Below, one piece after another: positions 35,541 to 45,229 of a DNA stretch of 64,000 nt. This DNA is from Streptococcus porci DSM 23759 (GTDB lineage Bacteria; Bacillota; Bacilli; Lactobacillales; Streptococcaceae). The stretch is taken from positions 1 to 64,000 of the forward strand of contig NZ_AUIP01000013.1 in the NCBI RefSeq assembly GCF_000423765.1, given 5' to 3'. The notes beneath the pieces are model-generated. The model was given only the letters and a program-made list of their open reading frames with translations, was not told the DNA's origin and did no database searches. How positions within the stretch are numbered: position 1 is the first letter of the stretch; every line of letters starts with the position of its first letter. A program made the translations under genes and the position numbers.

Positions 35541-36896
35541 ATGAAAGTTATTAAATTTGGTGGAAGTTCCTTGGCCTCTGCTGAGCAACTCAAAAAAGTT
35601 CTAGGGATTGTTAAAAGCGATGAAGAACGTCGATTTGTTGTCGTGTCGGCACCAGGTAAGCGGAATGCAGAAGATACAAAGGTAACCGATGCACTGATCA
35701 AATACTACAAACATTATCGATCAGACCGTGACGTGACTGCTGATCAAGATTGGATTATTAATCGTTACAAATCAATCGTTGATGAACTAGGTCTTCATTC
35801 TACTATTCTAGAAAAAATCGCTGCCGCTATCAAAGACTTGGCCACTTTGCCAATCGAAAATAATGAGTTTTTGTACGACACTTTTTTGGCTGCTGGCGAA
35901 GATAACAACGCAAAGTTGATTGCTGAATATTTCCGTCAAGAGGGGCTAAACGCTCACTATATTCACCCCAAGCATGCAGGACTCATCGTGACCAGCGAAC
36001 CCGGAAATGCTCGTATTTTGCCTTCTAGTTACGACAAACTTGAAGAACTACGTAACAGTGATGAAATTCTGGTTATCCCTGGTTTCTTTGGTGTGACGAC
36101 AGACAATCAAATCTGTACTTTTTCTCGTGGTGGCTCTGATATTACAGGGTCTATTATCGCAGCGGGCGTTAAGGCTGACCTCTACGAAAACTTTACCGAT
36201 GTTGACGGAATTTTTGCCGCCCATCCAGGAGTTGTTCATAAACCACATTCTATCAAAGAATTGACTTACAAAGAAATGCGTGAACTTGCCTATGCTGGTT
36301 TCTCCGTTCTTCATGACGAGGCTCTCATTCCTGCCTACCGTGGCAAAATTCCCCTTGTTATCAAAAACACAAATAATCCAGATCACCCTGGTACCCGTAT
36401 CGTTCTTAAACATTCTGGCGAAAGTGTTCCTGTGGTTGGAATCTCTGGTGACGATGATTTCGTCAGCATCAACATGTCCAAATACTTGATGAACCGTGAG
36501 GTCGGTTTTGGACGTAAGGTTCTTCAAATTTTGGAAGATTTAAACATCCGTTTTGAGCACATGCCAACTGGGATTGATGATTTGTCAATTATCGTTCGTG
36601 GGCGCGAATTAACGCCAATCAAAGAGCAAGAAATCATTTCGCAACTCACTCGTAAATTGGAAGTTGATGAGGTTTCGATTGAACGTGATTTATCTATCAT
36701 CATGATTGTTGGTGAAAACATGAAAAATCACATTGGGGTAACCGCTACTGCCACCCGTGCCTTGTCTGAACAGGGAATCAACCTTGTGATGATTTCGCAA
36801 GGTTCTAGCGAAGTTGCCATCATGTTTGTGATTAAAACGGCAGATGAGAAAAAAGCTGTCCGTGCTATTTACGACGCCTTCTTTAAAGACTTATAA
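35541..36896 (+). CDS. Aspartate kinase (monofunctional aspartokinase)
   Basis: A 451-residue kinase phosphorylating aspartate, the first step to Lys, Thr, Met and diaminopimelate. N-terminal KFGGSSLA, the SRGGSDITGS nucleotide/aspartate motif (about residues 194-203), then two C-terminal ACT domains for amino-acid feedback (ISGDDDFVSIN... and IMIVGENM...GVTATATRALSEQGIN). It has the Firmicute class with a longer kinase domain and no homoserine dehydrogenase fusion. Which amino acid inhibits it cannot be told. It diverges from fabM, as in S. mutans. Confidence 0.93.
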   Translation: MKVIKFGGSSLASAEQLKKVLGIVKSDEERRFVVVSAPGKRNAEDTKVTDALIKYYKHYRSDRDVTADQDWIINRYKSIVDELGLHSTILEKIAAAIKDLATLPIENNEFLYDTFLAAGEDNNAKLIAEYFRQEGLNAHYIHPKHAGLIVTSEPGNARILPSSYDKLEELRNSDEILVIPGFFGVTTDNQICTFSRGGSDITGSIIAAGVKADLYENFTDVDGIFAAHPGVVHKPHSIKELTYKEMRELAYAGFSVLHDEALIPAYRGKIPLVIKNTNNPDHPGTRIVLKHSGESVPVVGISGDDDFVSINMSKYLMNREVGFGRKVLQILEDLNIRFEHMPTGIDDLSIIVRGRELTPIKEQEIISQLTRKLEVDEVSIERDLSIIMIVGENMKNHIGVTATATRALSEQGINLVMISQGSSEVAIMFVIKTADEKKAVRAIYDAFFKDL

Positions 36897-36921
36897 TCAT
36901 AACCACCCGTCAATAAACCGC

Positions 36922-36966
36922 ACCCCAGAAGTTAGACAGACACTCTAACAACTGGGGTATTTTTTC
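36922..36966 (+). terminator. Aspartokinase terminator resembling an IS3-family end
   Basis: ACCCCAG-aa-GTTAGA and TCTAAC-aa-CTGGGGT pair around a 7-base loop, then a T-run (36960-36966). The CCCC..AAGTTAG pattern is typical of terminal repeats of streptococcal IS3-family elements and is echoed at 38342-38390. Confidence 0.7.
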
Positions 36967-37003
36967 TATAAAATAGGTTATGTTGATAACCTTGCCTTTA
37001 TGA

Positions 37004-37080
37004 ATGAAAACAAAAAAGGCTTTGCTATTCCCCTAGTTCATCGTTTCCAAGTGAATCCCTCTATTATCAGATATCACATT
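37004..37080 (+). pseudogene. Possible IS3-type OrfA transposase remnant
   Basis: The frame from ATG 37004 reads MNENKKGFAIPLVHRFQVNPSIIRYHI, which resembles the helix-turn-helix of IS3-family OrfA (x-G-x-S-x-x-x-L-x-x-x-F-G-V-N-x-S-x-I-x-Y). It then degenerates. Short and uncertain. The neighbouring IS-end-like hairpin supports it. Confidence 0.35.
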
Positions 37081-37223
37081 TGCTTGATATTATTTTGTCA
37101 TCAATCCTTTGATCGTACCGTAAAAACGTTCACAAAAATAGAAATAACTTGTTAGAAAGGAGAGTATCTGATAAATCAAGTTATTTTGTTAAAGAAGTGT
37201 GAAAATATGATGAGGTATTTGTT

Positions 37224-37421
37224 ATGAAAAAAATTATATCAATGTTAAGACATATTGGAGTTAATATGAGAAAAAATAAGTATTTAATTATTTTTGTAAT
37301 TAGTAGTTATTTAATTTTTAATTCTATAGTTTCAGATGGGTATCGATATGAGAAAATATTTTATGGATTGATGGTTTTAATTCTTATAGGAATACTAGTT
37401 ATATCAAAGAATGAAAAATAA
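37224..37421 (+). CDS. 65-aa two-span membrane peptide in a decayed mobile region
   Basis: An AT-rich small frame with GAGG about 9 bases before the ATG. A basic N-terminus (MKKIISMLRHIGVNMRKNK) is followed by two hydrophobic segments (YLIIFVISSYLIFNSIV and IFYGLMVLILIGILVI) and ends SKNEK. A good terminator follows. It may instead start at the internal ATG (residue 15). No family recognised; its base composition is like the surrounding transferred DNA. Confidence 0.45.
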   Translation: MKKIISMLRHIGVNMRKNKYLIIFVISSYLIFNSIVSDGYRYEKIFYGLMVLILIGILVISKNEK

Positions 37422-37424
37422 AAA

Positions 37425-37451
37425 TGCTGGTGTAACATGCATCAGCTTTTT
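37425..37451 (+). terminator. Terminator after the 65-aa peptide
   Basis: GCTGGTG and CATCAGC pair (one G-T), followed by TTTTT. Confidence 0.7.
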
Positions 37452-37502
37452 AAGTTGGGTTCGAAACCGTTGACCAACAAAATGACGAAGTGAGGTATTA
37501 CT

Positions 37503-38096
37503 ATGAGTCTTGATTCAGAAATTAAATTACGGATAACGAACGAGGAAAAAGTATCATAAAAGAGATATCTAACTTATACAGGGTTAGCATGTCGGAGATG
37601 ATACGTAGGCAAATTTTGGCGATATGGAAGAATTGAACAAGCGTTCAATGATGACAGATGAACAATACTTTGGTATTATTTCGGAAATTTCAAAGTTGTC
37701 TGAAAAGGTAGGTTTGATTGAAACTGATTTGCATAAAATTGGAATCAATATAAATCAAATTGCTAGATATTATAATTCAAAAAATGATGATCAATCAGTT
37801 TCAGCTTTGAATGGTTTTCTGTCTGATTTAAGAAAATCATTGAGTTTTATCAAAAAGTATATTTTGGTGAAGATGATAATAAGGTTATTAATACTGTTGA
37901 TGACTTTAAAGAGGCTATTAATGAAGGTATTCATTTATATGAGTTATATTCTAGAAAATTAGCTGAACGTGTTGAATATATTAAAAATATGGTTCAACTT
38001 GGGGAATGGTCTGAAAAAACGGCTAGACAAATGGCTAAGTTATATTTTCAAGAAATAGATACTAATAACAGTTTTCTGTACAGCCATTATACGCTA
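37503..38096 (+). pseudogene. MobC-like relaxosome accessory protein, broken by several frameshifts
   Basis: ATG 37503 has GAGG 8-11 bases upstream and reads MSLDSEIKLRITNEEKVS before a stop. The other frame continues IIKEISNLYRVSMSEMIRRQIL, the MobC-type ribbon-helix-helix motif. A third stretch from 37624 has TDLHKIGININQIARYYNSK, the conserved N-x-N-Q-I-A core of MobC mobilisation proteins. A last frame from about 37855 reads YFGEDDNKVINTVDDFKEAINEG... and ...GEWSEKTARQMAKLYFQEID. At least three shifts are needed to join them, so it is non-functional. MobC proteins melt oriT DNA for a relaxase; no relaxase remains here. The following 245 bases (38097-38341) hold nothing I recognise. Confidence 0.65.
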
Positions 38097-38341
38097 TCTG
38101 AATATGCAAAGTCCCGGCTCACCAGTCTGTACCTTTGCTACTGTCTTTCAATGTGTGTACTCCTCGCTGCTTTTTATCCGTCACAAACTTCGCAAAGATG
38201 TAGTCAGACCCTCTGAACGCTCTAAATATTGACTTTTAAACATCGTAAACTCTTGGGAATCTTGGTTCAAAGAATTTTCCGCTTTTAATGGAATGTGACT
38301 GTTTTAAAATCACATAATTGAAAAAGGCCTAGAAAAAATGT

Positions 38342-38390
38342 ACTGACCCCAAAAAGTTAGAAAGAAAAAATCTAACTTTTGGGGTACAGT
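38342..38390 (-). terminator. EamA-gene terminator resembling an IS3-family end
   Basis: ACTGACCCCAAAAAGTTAGA pairs with TCTAACTTTTGGGGTACAGT around a short A-rich loop, with U-rich sequence after it on the minus strand. The sequence closely resembles IS3-family terminal repeats. Confidence 0.7.
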
Positions 38391-38399
38391 TCAAAAAAT

Positions 38400-39317
38400 C
38401 TAGACCTTTTTAATTGTCGCTCGTTTTTCAGCGATTAAATCTTTATAGGAAATCAGGAAAACTGCCAGCATAATAAGCGTCATTCCAACTAAATCAATCA
38501 GATAAAAATGTTCGTGCATGATGAGAATGCCAAAGATAACAGACGCTACCGGCTCAACAGAAGCTAAGAGACTTCCTTTTACCGCTCCAATAATGGTGGT
38601 TCCTTTAAGAAAAACAGTATAGGCAAAAATTGTCCCAACCCCAACAATACCAAAAAGCGCCAGCCCATTTCCCCAAGTCAAAGAAAAAGGATACTGCCAC
38701 GCCTTGACAGCGATTGGGAAAAAGATTCCACTGATCATCATACCGAGTCCGATGACGATAAGACTTCCCCACTCCTTTATGAGCTTGGCTGGGATAAGGA
38801 TATAGAGGGCATAAGTAAAGGCTGATAAAATTCCCCAGAACAGCCCCTTTGGTGTTATTGCAAGATTGGTGACTTGTCCATGGGTAGCAATGATATAGGT
38901 ACCAAGGACAGCTAGAAAAATGGCGAGACTATCCCCTATCGTCGGTAAACTCCTGTCTTTGAGACAAAAGGCGACAACAATTAGCACCGGGGTCATGTAT
39001 TGTAAAACTGTCGCCGTTCCAGCATTGGTATAGTGAATGGCAGATAAATAAGCATACTGATTAAGTAACAGTCCAAAAAAGCTAAAAAGAATGACACCTA
39101 GCCAAAGGTGCTTGCTTTTTAAAGCTTGGAAAAAGCGCTGACGTTGTGTGAGTAATATCAAAGCAGTCAAAACGAGGCCTGAAATGAATAGACGTAAGCT
39201 GGTTAAAAGATTGATAGGAATGCCGTGGCTCATTAAATATTGTCCCGAAACTCCAGAAATTCCCCAAGCAATTCCAGCAACAACCACCATAATCGATCCT
39301 TTAAGCGTAGATGACAT
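38400..39317 (-). CDS. EamA/DMT-family transporter (ten membrane helices)
   Basis: A 305-residue drug/metabolite-superfamily permease with two EamA repeats of five helices each. First repeat has GIAWGISGVSGQYL and YTNAGTATVLQYMTPVLIV; second has GLFWGILSAFTYALYILIP and LLASVEPVASVIFGILIMHE, the usual helix 4/9 'EP' motif. Such proteins export or import small metabolites or amino acids; substrate unknown. It ends at an IS-end-like terminator and is transcribed alone. Confidence 0.88.
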   Translation of the reverse strand: MSSTLKGSIMVVVAGIAWGISGVSGQYLMSHGIPINLLTSLRLFISGLVLTALILLTQRQRFFQALKSKHLWLGVILFSFFGLLLNQYAYLSAIHYTNAGTATVLQYMTPVLIVVAFCLKDRSLPTIGDSLAIFLAVLGTYIIATHGQVTNLAITPKGLFWGILSAFTYALYILIPAKLIKEWGSLIVIGLGMMISGIFFPIAVKAWQYPFSLTWGNGLALFGIVGVGTIFAYTVFLKGTTIIGAVKGSLLASVEPVASVIFGILIMHEHFYLIDLVGMTLIMLAVFLISYKDLIAEKRATIKKV

Positions 39318-39361
39318 GATAACCTCCCAAAGATAGTTCTCTCATTGTATCACAAATTATA

Positions 39362-39396
39362 AAAAGGAAACACCCTACAAGAAGCATTTCCCTTAA
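39362..39396 (-). terminator. Terminator of the amidotransferase gene
   Basis: GGAAAC and the complementary GCATTTCC-type arm (39366-39371/39384-39392) with U-rich sequence on the minus strand. Confidence 0.5.
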
Positions 39397-39399
39397 TTT

Positions 39400-40095
39400 T
39401 TAAAGTTCGTTTACTAGATAGTTAAAGAGTTTTTGACTCTGGCTATTTTTATTTTCCAACAAGAGTTCCGGATGCCATTGAAGTCCTAGAAGTGGTGCTC
39501 CATTTTTTCCTTCATATGCTTCGATGGTACCGTCACGCGGATCATGAGCTGTTGCTTTCAAATCTGGTGCTAAATGTTTCACAGACTGGCGGTGGATTGA
39601 GTTGATACGGCTTCCATTTTTGAGCAAACGGCTGACGCGGCTGTCTTTGACAACGGTAATCTCATGGTGGGTGCCTTGGTACTCAGACTGCCAATGGTTC
39701 TTTACTTCCTGATTAAGTGTGCCACCTAAAGCGACATTCAATAGTTGCATGCCTCGACAGACAGCAAAGATTGGTTTTTTCTGCGCTAGCGCTTCTTTAA
39801 CCAAGGCAAATTCGAACTCATCACGCTCGAGGTTATAGTCGTTACAGTCAATAGCCCTGCTTTCCCCATAGTAACGCGGATCAACATTTTGACCTCCTGA
39901 AAGGATTAGCTTATCAATCATACTAATGTAAGTTTTGGCTAGCTCCGGCGTCCCGACAGGAATGATGATAGGCACACCACCAGCCTCTTTGACCCCTTCA
40001 GAGAGATGGCGCGAGACAGCATCGTAGCGGATGCCTGACATGGCGGGCATTTCCTTTTCATTTCCTGTGATGCCAACGATAATTGGTTTTGTCAT
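39400..40095 (-). CDS. Class I glutamine-amidotransferase-like protein (peptidase C26, PuuD-type)
   Basis: A 231-residue hydrolase. The nucleophile elbow FAVCRGMQLLN (Cys about residue 112) and GLQWHPEL (His and Glu) form the triad, and ILSGGQNVDP is the family oxyanion segment. Members such as PuuD hydrolyse gamma-glutamyl-GABA; others process gamma-glutamyl peptides. It has no synthetase partner here, so it is presumably a free hydrolase. It lies upstream of the EamA gene on the same strand; GAGG precedes the ATG. Confidence 0.85.
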   Translation of the reverse strand: MTKPIIVGITGNEKEMPAMSGIRYDAVSRHLSEGVKEAGGVPIIIPVGTPELAKTYISMIDKLILSGGQNVDPRYYGESRAIDCNDYNLERDEFEFALVKEALAQKKPIFAVCRGMQLLNVALGGTLNQEVKNHWQSEYQGTHHEITVVKDSRVSRLLKNGSRINSIHRQSVKHLAPDLKATAHDPRDGTIEAYEGKNGAPLLGLQWHPELLLENKNSQSQKLFNYLVNEL

Positions 40096-40432
40096 AATGC
40101 TGCCTCGCTTTCTTAAATCTTTTAGAGTTTTCTTCTAATAATGACCCCTATTTTACCGTATTTTAGAGAGCCTGACTAATATAAAATTATTATAGCAGAG
40201 ATAAGTTTTGCTTATCGCCAAAGCTCTAAGACTTTTCGAAAACTAAACTCAGATCTTGTTGCCTTGATTTGAGGCAGACAGCGCTACCTGCATCTGCGAC
40301 GTATAGTCTTATCTTGATTGCCCTTACGTATAACCAATTTTCACGGTCGCTAAGCTATTCTTTTTATCATCATATAGAAGAACCTAAAAAGCCCAAATTG
40401 TGACATTTGGACTTTTGCATAGAATGATTGGC
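40096..40432. other. 337-bp gap with gatB terminator and a possible degenerate BOX-like repeat
   Basis: No gene seen. 40387-40416 is a hairpin (AAAAGCCCAAAT..ATTTGGACTTTT with one mismatch) that terminates gatB on the minus strand. The segment around 40212-40310 (CTTTTCGAAAACTAAACTC ... CTGCATCTGCGACGTATAG) recalls BOX-end sequences, but too loosely to call firmly. Confidence 0.4.
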
Positions 40433-41875
40433 CTAGCCTTCTAACAATTTAGCTAATTCTTGAGCTAATAAGCGCTGAGCTACTTGTGGGTTAGCCTGTC
40501 CTTTAGTTGCTTTCATAAGGAATCCGGTAAAGGCCTTATCAGCATTACGTTTACCAGACTTGAAGTCAGCAACTGCAGCTTCATTATCGGCAAAGACTTG
40601 GTAAATAATTGGAATGAGAGCTTCTGGATCAGAAATCTGCACCAAACCAGCTTTTTCAACGTATTCACGGGCTGAACCACCATTTTTAGCCAAGTGAACA
40701 AAGACTTTCTTGGCAATCTTAGAAGAGATGGTGCCGTCTTGGATAATGGCAATCATTTCAACCAAGTTTTCAGGAGTCAAGCTGATTTCTTCAATAGTCT
40801 TGCTCTCAGCATTGAGGAACTGAGCTACTTCACCTTGAAGCCAGTTAGAAACTTGTTTAGCATCTCCGCCAAGCTCAACGGCTTTTTCAAAGAAGTCAGA
40901 CAGAGCCTTAGTTGCTGTCAATTGGTTAGCATCGTAGTCTGACAAGCCAAGCTCCGCAGTGTAACGAGCACGGCGCTGAGCTGGAAAGGCCGGCAGTTCC
41001 CTACGCACTTCCTCAATCCAGGCATCGTCAATCTCAAAGAGCGGTAGGTCTGGTTCTGGGAAATAACGGTAGTCAGCAGCACCTTCCTTAACACGCATAA
41101 GGATAGTAGACTTGCTGGCTTCATCATAACGGCGAGTTTCCTGACGGATAACGCCACCAGACCGAAGAATTTTAGCTTGACGTTCTACTTCATACTCAAG
41201 ACCCTTACGGACATTTGAGAAAGAGTTGAGGTTTTTCAGCTCTGTCTTGGTACCGAATTCCTCTTGACCATAGGGACGAAGGGAAATATTGGCATCGACA
41301 CGCATAGACCCTTCTTCCATCTTAACGTCTGAAATACCAGTGTATTGGATAATTTCCTTGAGGGCTGTCAAATAAGCATAGGCTTCTTCAGGCGAACGCA
41401 TGTCCGCTTCAGAAACGATTTCAATCAAAGGTACTCCTTGGCGGTTGAGGTCAACGTAAGAATATCCATCTGTACCGTGGGTATTTTTACCCGCATCCTC
41501 TTCCAAGTGGGCGCGTTCAATACGAATTTTTTTTGTTGAACCATCTTCCAACTTAGCCTCTAACCAGCCATCAAAGCCAATAGGTTCATCAAATTGTGAA
41601 ATTTGATAGGCCTTTGGATTATCAGGGTAGAAATAGTTCTTACGGTCAAAATGCATTTTCTTATGGATATCCATGTTAAGCGCAAGCGCAGCCTTGATTC
41701 CAGCATCAATAACACCCTTATTCATGACCGGAAGAACACCTGGGAAGGACCAGTCAATGATATTAGTGCTAGCATTCTGGTCTTGACCAAAATGAGCAGC
41801 CGATGGAGAAAAAATCTTTGAGTTGGTGTTGAGCTCTACGTGGACTTCAATCCCGATAATTGTTTCAAAGTTCAT
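40433..41875 (-). CDS. gatB: Aspartyl/glutamyl-tRNA amidotransferase subunit B
   Basis: A 480-residue kinase/tRNA-binding subunit of GatCAB, which converts misacylated Glu-tRNA-Gln (and Asp-tRNA-Asn) to the correct amide. Signatures: [35 protein letters not shown], and the C-terminal YqeY-like tail domain ([19 protein letters not shown]). Start overlaps the gatA stop by one base. Confidence 0.96.
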   Translation of the reverse strand: MNFETIIGIEVHVELNTNSKIFSPSAAHFGQDQNASTNIIDWSFPGVLPVMNKGVIDAGIKAALALNMDIHKKMHFDRKNYFYPDNPKAYQISQFDEPIGFDGWLEAKLEDGSTKKIRIERAHLEEDAGKNTHGTDGYSYVDLNRQGVPLIEIVSEADMRSPEEAYAYLTALKEIIQYTGISDVKMEEGSMRVDANISLRPYGQEEFGTKTELKNLNSFSNVRKGLEYEVERQAKILRSGGVIRQETRRYDEASKSTILMRVKEGAADYRYFPEPDLPLFEIDDAWIEEVRRELPAFPAQRRARYTAELGLSDYDANQLTATKALSDFFEKAVELGGDAKQVSNWLQGEVAQFLNAESKTIEEISLTPENLVEMIAIIQDGTISSKIAKKVFVHLAKNGGSAREYVEKAGLVQISDPEALIPIIYQVFADNEAAVADFKSGKRNADKAFTGFLMKATKGQANPQVAQRLLAQELAKLLEG

Positions 41876-43341
41876 TAGGCTTCACCTCCAAAGATAAGTG
41901 GTTGTTGTTTGTGGTAGTCTGTTGTCGCTTCAAAAGCTGCCGCTACCTGATAGATAGTCTCTTCTGAATATTTAGGACCAATTAACTGCAGACCAACTGG
42001 GAGGCCTTGGACAAAACCAGCAGGAATCGAAATCCCTGGAAGACCTGCCAAGTTGACAGGAATGGTCAAAAGATCCGCCAAGTACATAGCCACAGGGTCA
42101 TGGTTAAGCGTGTCCAAACCAAAGGCTACGGTCGGAGCCGTTGGCCCCAAAATCAAATCATAGTTCGCAAAGACCTTTTCAAAATCTTGAATGATTAAGG
42201 TACGCACCTGACCAGCCTTTTTAAAGTAGGCATCATAGTAACCCGATGATAGACTGAAAGTTCCAAGCATGATACGGCGTTTGACTTCTTCTCCAAAACC
42301 TTCACTACGGGTATTGACGTAGATATCGTCAAGATTGTTGAAGTTTTCAGTGCGATAGCCGTAACGGATACCGTCGAAACGTTGTAGGTTTGAAGAGGCT
42401 TCAGAGGATGCTATGATGTAGTAAACAGCTACCCCGTATTTGCTGTGAGGTAGACTGACTTCCTCAACGGTCGCCCCCAATTTTTCAAAATGCTTGGCAG
42501 CCTTGACGATGGTTTCTTTGACTTCAGGATCGATTCCTTCACCAAGGTATTCTTTTGGCAGAGCAATCTTGAGCCCCTTGATATCTCGACCAATCTTGCT
42601 GGTAAAGTCTTCTACATGTACTGGTGCAGAGGTTGAATCCTTGCTGTCTGCTCCTGCAATCACGTTAAGAAGCTGGGCATTTTCCTTAACCGTTTGAGAA
42701 AAAGGTCCAATTTGATCCAGCGAGCTACCAAAGGCAATCAAGCCAAATCGAGATACCGTGCCATAGGTCGGTTTGAGCCCTACGATACCGCTGAAGGCCG
42801 CAGGTTGGCGGATGGAACCACCCGTATCCGAACCCAGAGACAGACGAACCTGACCAGAAGCCACCGCCGAAGCTGAACCGCTGGAGGAGCCTCCCGGCAC
42901 CTTGGTCTGATCCCAGGCATTTTTCGTCGCACCAAAGTAAGAAGTCTCACCAGACCCCCCCATGGCAAATTCGTCCATGTTGGTCTTACCGATGACAATC
43001 ATGTCTTTTCCATAAAGTTTTTCAACCGCTGTCGCATCAAAAATTGGTTCATAATTGTAAAGCATTTTTGAAGCAGCTGTTGTTAAAATGCCTTTTGTTG
43101 AGATGTTGTCTTTGACAGCCAAAGGAATACCAGACATAAGATTGCCAGCATCAATTCCTTTCTCGTCAATAGCTTTTGCCTGAGCCAATGCCGACTCTTC
43201 TGCAACGGTGACAAAAGAATTAAGCTTAGCTTCACGCGCCTTGATATCTTCAAGCGTTGCTTGGGTTAATTCAGTTGCAGAAATCTCCTTTTTAACCAAA
43301 AGGTCATGGAGTTCTTCAATGGTTTTATGATTAAAAGTCAT
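41875..43341 (-). CDS. gatA: Aspartyl/glutamyl-tRNA amidotransferase subunit A
   Basis: A 488-residue amidase-signature enzyme supplying ammonia from glutamine. The Ser-cisSer-Lys triad lies in AVKDNIS (Lys), the [13 protein letters not shown] loop, and [14 protein letters not shown] (nucleophile Ser). Full length. Overlaps gatC and gatB ends by single bases, giving a tight gatC-gatA-gatB operon. Confidence 0.97.
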   Translation of the reverse strand: MTFNHKTIEELHDLLVKKEISATELTQATLEDIKAREAKLNSFVTVAEESALAQAKAIDEKGIDAGNLMSGIPLAVKDNISTKGILTTAASKMLYNYEPIFDATAVEKLYGKDMIVIGKTNMDEFAMGGSGETSYFGATKNAWDQTKVPGGSSSGSASAVASGQVRLSLGSDTGGSIRQPAAFSGIVGLKPTYGTVSRFGLIAFGSSLDQIGPFSQTVKENAQLLNVIAGADSKDSTSAPVHVEDFTSKIGRDIKGLKIALPKEYLGEGIDPEVKETIVKAAKHFEKLGATVEEVSLPHSKYGVAVYYIIASSEASSNLQRFDGIRYGYRTENFNNLDDIYVNTRSEGFGEEVKRRIMLGTFSLSSGYYDAYFKKAGQVRTLIIQDFEKVFANYDLILGPTAPTVAFGLDTLNHDPVAMYLADLLTIPVNLAGLPGISIPAGFVQGLPVGLQLIGPKYSEETIYQVAAAFEATTDYHKQQPLIFGGEA

Positions 43342-43643
43342 TAAGCATCACCTCCATCGTCTAGGATTGCTGGTACTTTGATGTAATTGTCTTCCTGCTC
43401 TGGTACGTTTTTGAATAAAAGCTGGCGCTCTGTACCTTGTTCTGCTATATCCTCACGCATAACTGTTTTTCGATCAGCCATGGTCGTCGTGATGGCTACG
43501 CCTTCTGTGTCGACTTCATTTAAAAGTTCAACCATATCAACAATTTTTGACAAGGTGGTCGCAAATGCAGCTGTCTCAGTGTCTGAGAACGACAACTTCG
43601 ACAACGTTGCCACATGACGAACTTCTTCTTCAGTGATTTTCAT
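43341..43643 (-). CDS. gatC: Aspartyl/glutamyl-tRNA amidotransferase subunit C
   Basis: A 100-residue small subunit that wraps around and stabilises GatA-GatB. N-terminal [17 protein letters not shown] and C-terminal [32 protein letters not shown] match the family. First gene of gatCAB. Confidence 0.95.
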   Translation of the reverse strand: MKITEEEVRHVATLSKLSFSDTETAAFATTLSKIVDMVELLNEVDTEGVAITTTMADRKTVMREDIAEQGTERQLLFKNVPEQEDNYIKVPAILDDGGDA

Positions 43644-43724
43644 CTGATTTCTCCATTTTATTCATAATCTTTTTTATTATATCACAAAGAGCACCGCTCT
43701 GCTATTTTTGGAAAAGAATTCATG

Positions 43725-43750
43725 CAAAAAAGCCCCGCAAGAGGCCTTTT
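43725..43750 (-). terminator. galE terminator
   Basis: Minus strand AAAAGGCC and GGGGCTTTTTT pair with one mismatch, and the 3' arm ends in a U-run. Confidence 0.7.
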
Positions 43751-43755
43751 CCCTT

Positions 43756-44757
43756 TTAATGTCTATCATCGTAACCGCGTGGGTGGCTTGAGTGCCAAGT
43801 CCAGGCTGTCTCGATAATTTTTTCAATATCGTCAAATTGAGGTTTCCAGCCCAAAATCTCACGCGCTTTTTCTGAGGAGGCGATAAGGGTGTCTGGGTCG
43901 CCAGGACGGCGATTAGCCAATTCAGCTGGAATAGCCTTACCAGTAACTTTACGTGCTGCTTCAAGGATTTGTAAGTTAGAAAATCCTGTTGATGAACCTA
44001 AGTTAAAGGCAGTAGAAGCTCCGCCCTTGCGCAAATAATCAACCGCTAAAGTATGAGCGTCCGCTAAGTCAAATGGGTGAACGTAATCACGGACGTTTGT
44101 CCCATCTGGGGTATTGTAGTCGTCACCGAAAATCATAATTTTCTCACGCTCCCCTTGAGCAACCTGCAAGATAATTGGAAGAAGGTGAGTCTCTGGACCA
44201 TGGTCTTCACCGATTGATCCATCTGGTTTGGCGCCAGCAACGTTGAAATAGCGCAGAGCCACAAAGGTGATGCCGTAAGCCTGATCAGACCACTTCATGA
44301 TAGTTTCCATCATGAGTTTGCTCTCACCATACGGGTTTATTGGGCGTTGCGGCGTTGTTTCCAAAATAGGGATTTGATCAGGAATACCATAAGTGGCAGC
44401 CGTTGATGAGAAAACGATGTGCTTGACATGACATTCACGCATGACTTCAAGAAGGTTGACCATGCCAGCCGTATTGTTATCAAAATATTTGAGTGGCTCC
44501 ACCATTGACTCTGCGACAAGGGAATAAGCTGCAAAGTGGATAACTGCGTCAACTTCTGGATTTTCCTTAAAAACTTGACGCATAAAATCCTTGTCAGAAA
44601 GATCACCTTCATAGAATTTTGCGTCTGGGTGAACCGCTGCACGATGACCAGTCACCAAATTATCAACAACGACGACCTCTTCTTTCCCTTCTGAAATGAG
44701 TCTATCCACCATATGTGAACCGATATAACCCGCTCCACCGAGCACAAGTACTGCCAT
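43756..44757 (-). CDS. galE: UDP-glucose 4-epimerase
   Basis: A 333-residue extended short-chain dehydrogenase interconverting UDP-galactose and UDP-glucose with bound NAD. Rossmann loop [13 protein letters not shown]; catalytic Ser/Thr in [15 protein letters not shown] as YxxxK. Last gene of the galK-galT-(glyoxalase)-galE unit, with a terminator after it. Confidence 0.96.
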   Translation of the reverse strand: MAVLVLGGAGYIGSHMVDRLISEGKEEVVVVDNLVTGHRAAVHPDAKFYEGDLSDKDFMRQVFKENPEVDAVIHFAAYSLVAESMVEPLKYFDNNTAGMVNLLEVMRECHVKHIVFSSTAATYGIPDQIPILETTPQRPINPYGESKLMMETIMKWSDQAYGITFVALRYFNVAGAKPDGSIGEDHGPETHLLPIILQVAQGEREKIMIFGDDYNTPDGTNVRDYVHPFDLADAHTLAVDYLRKGGASTAFNLGSSTGFSNLQILEAARKVTGKAIPAELANRRPGDPDTLIASSEKAREILGWKPQFDDIEKIIETAWTWHSSHPRGYDDRH

Positions 44758-44841
44758 AGTTTTGATTTAGAAGTTGCTAGGAAATCACTGCTAGCCGAGC
44801 TCACAGCCACCAAGCATCTTCTCCCTTTCTTTATTTTTAAC

Positions 44842-45220
44842 TTAAAGTGTTAATTCAATTTGTAACCCCTCGACAACAACAAGGGCTGACTCGTAATAGC
44901 CGTCACCTGTTATACGGGGACCACTTATCAAATCATATCCTGCCGAGACCAATTTTTCTGTTAGTTCATCTACAGCTTCTTTGCTTCCCAAGCTGAAAGC
45001 CAGATGACTAAAACCGAACTGACTGATAGATGGATTATTATCCGTCAGATTAGGCTTGGTCATGATTTCCAACCGAGCACCGTCTAAAAAAGTCAGAAAA
45101 TAGGATTGATGTTTTAGGATTATGATAACGCTGATTGGATTTAGCACCCAAATAGGTTTCAAAAAAGCTTTTGACCTTTTCCAAATCATGGACATACGCT
45201 GCCGCATGTTCAATTTTCAT
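44842..45220 (-). pseudogene. Glyoxalase/VOC-superfamily protein, frameshifted
   Basis: The correct N-terminus starts at ATG 45220, 9 bp after galT: MKIEHAAAYVHDLEKVKSFFETYLGAKSNQRYHNPKT. It then goes out of frame near 45110 and stops early. The remainder is read in the next frame as SYFLTFLDGARLEIMTKPNL ... SGPRITGDGYYESALVVVEGLQIELTL. Both halves together make a normal VOC protein of about 125 residues (metal ligands His in IEHAA, Glu in ARLEIM). The reading frames part around CCTAAAACATC (about 45117-45127), by a small indel. In related streptococci an intact VOC gene sits in this position; here it is broken unless the assembly is wrong. Confidence 0.75.
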
Positions 45221-45229
45221 TTTCTGCTC

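Noticed and set aside
36048..36527. 159-codon frame antisense to aspartokinase
   Set aside because: Shadow of a highly conserved coding region with no signals of its own.
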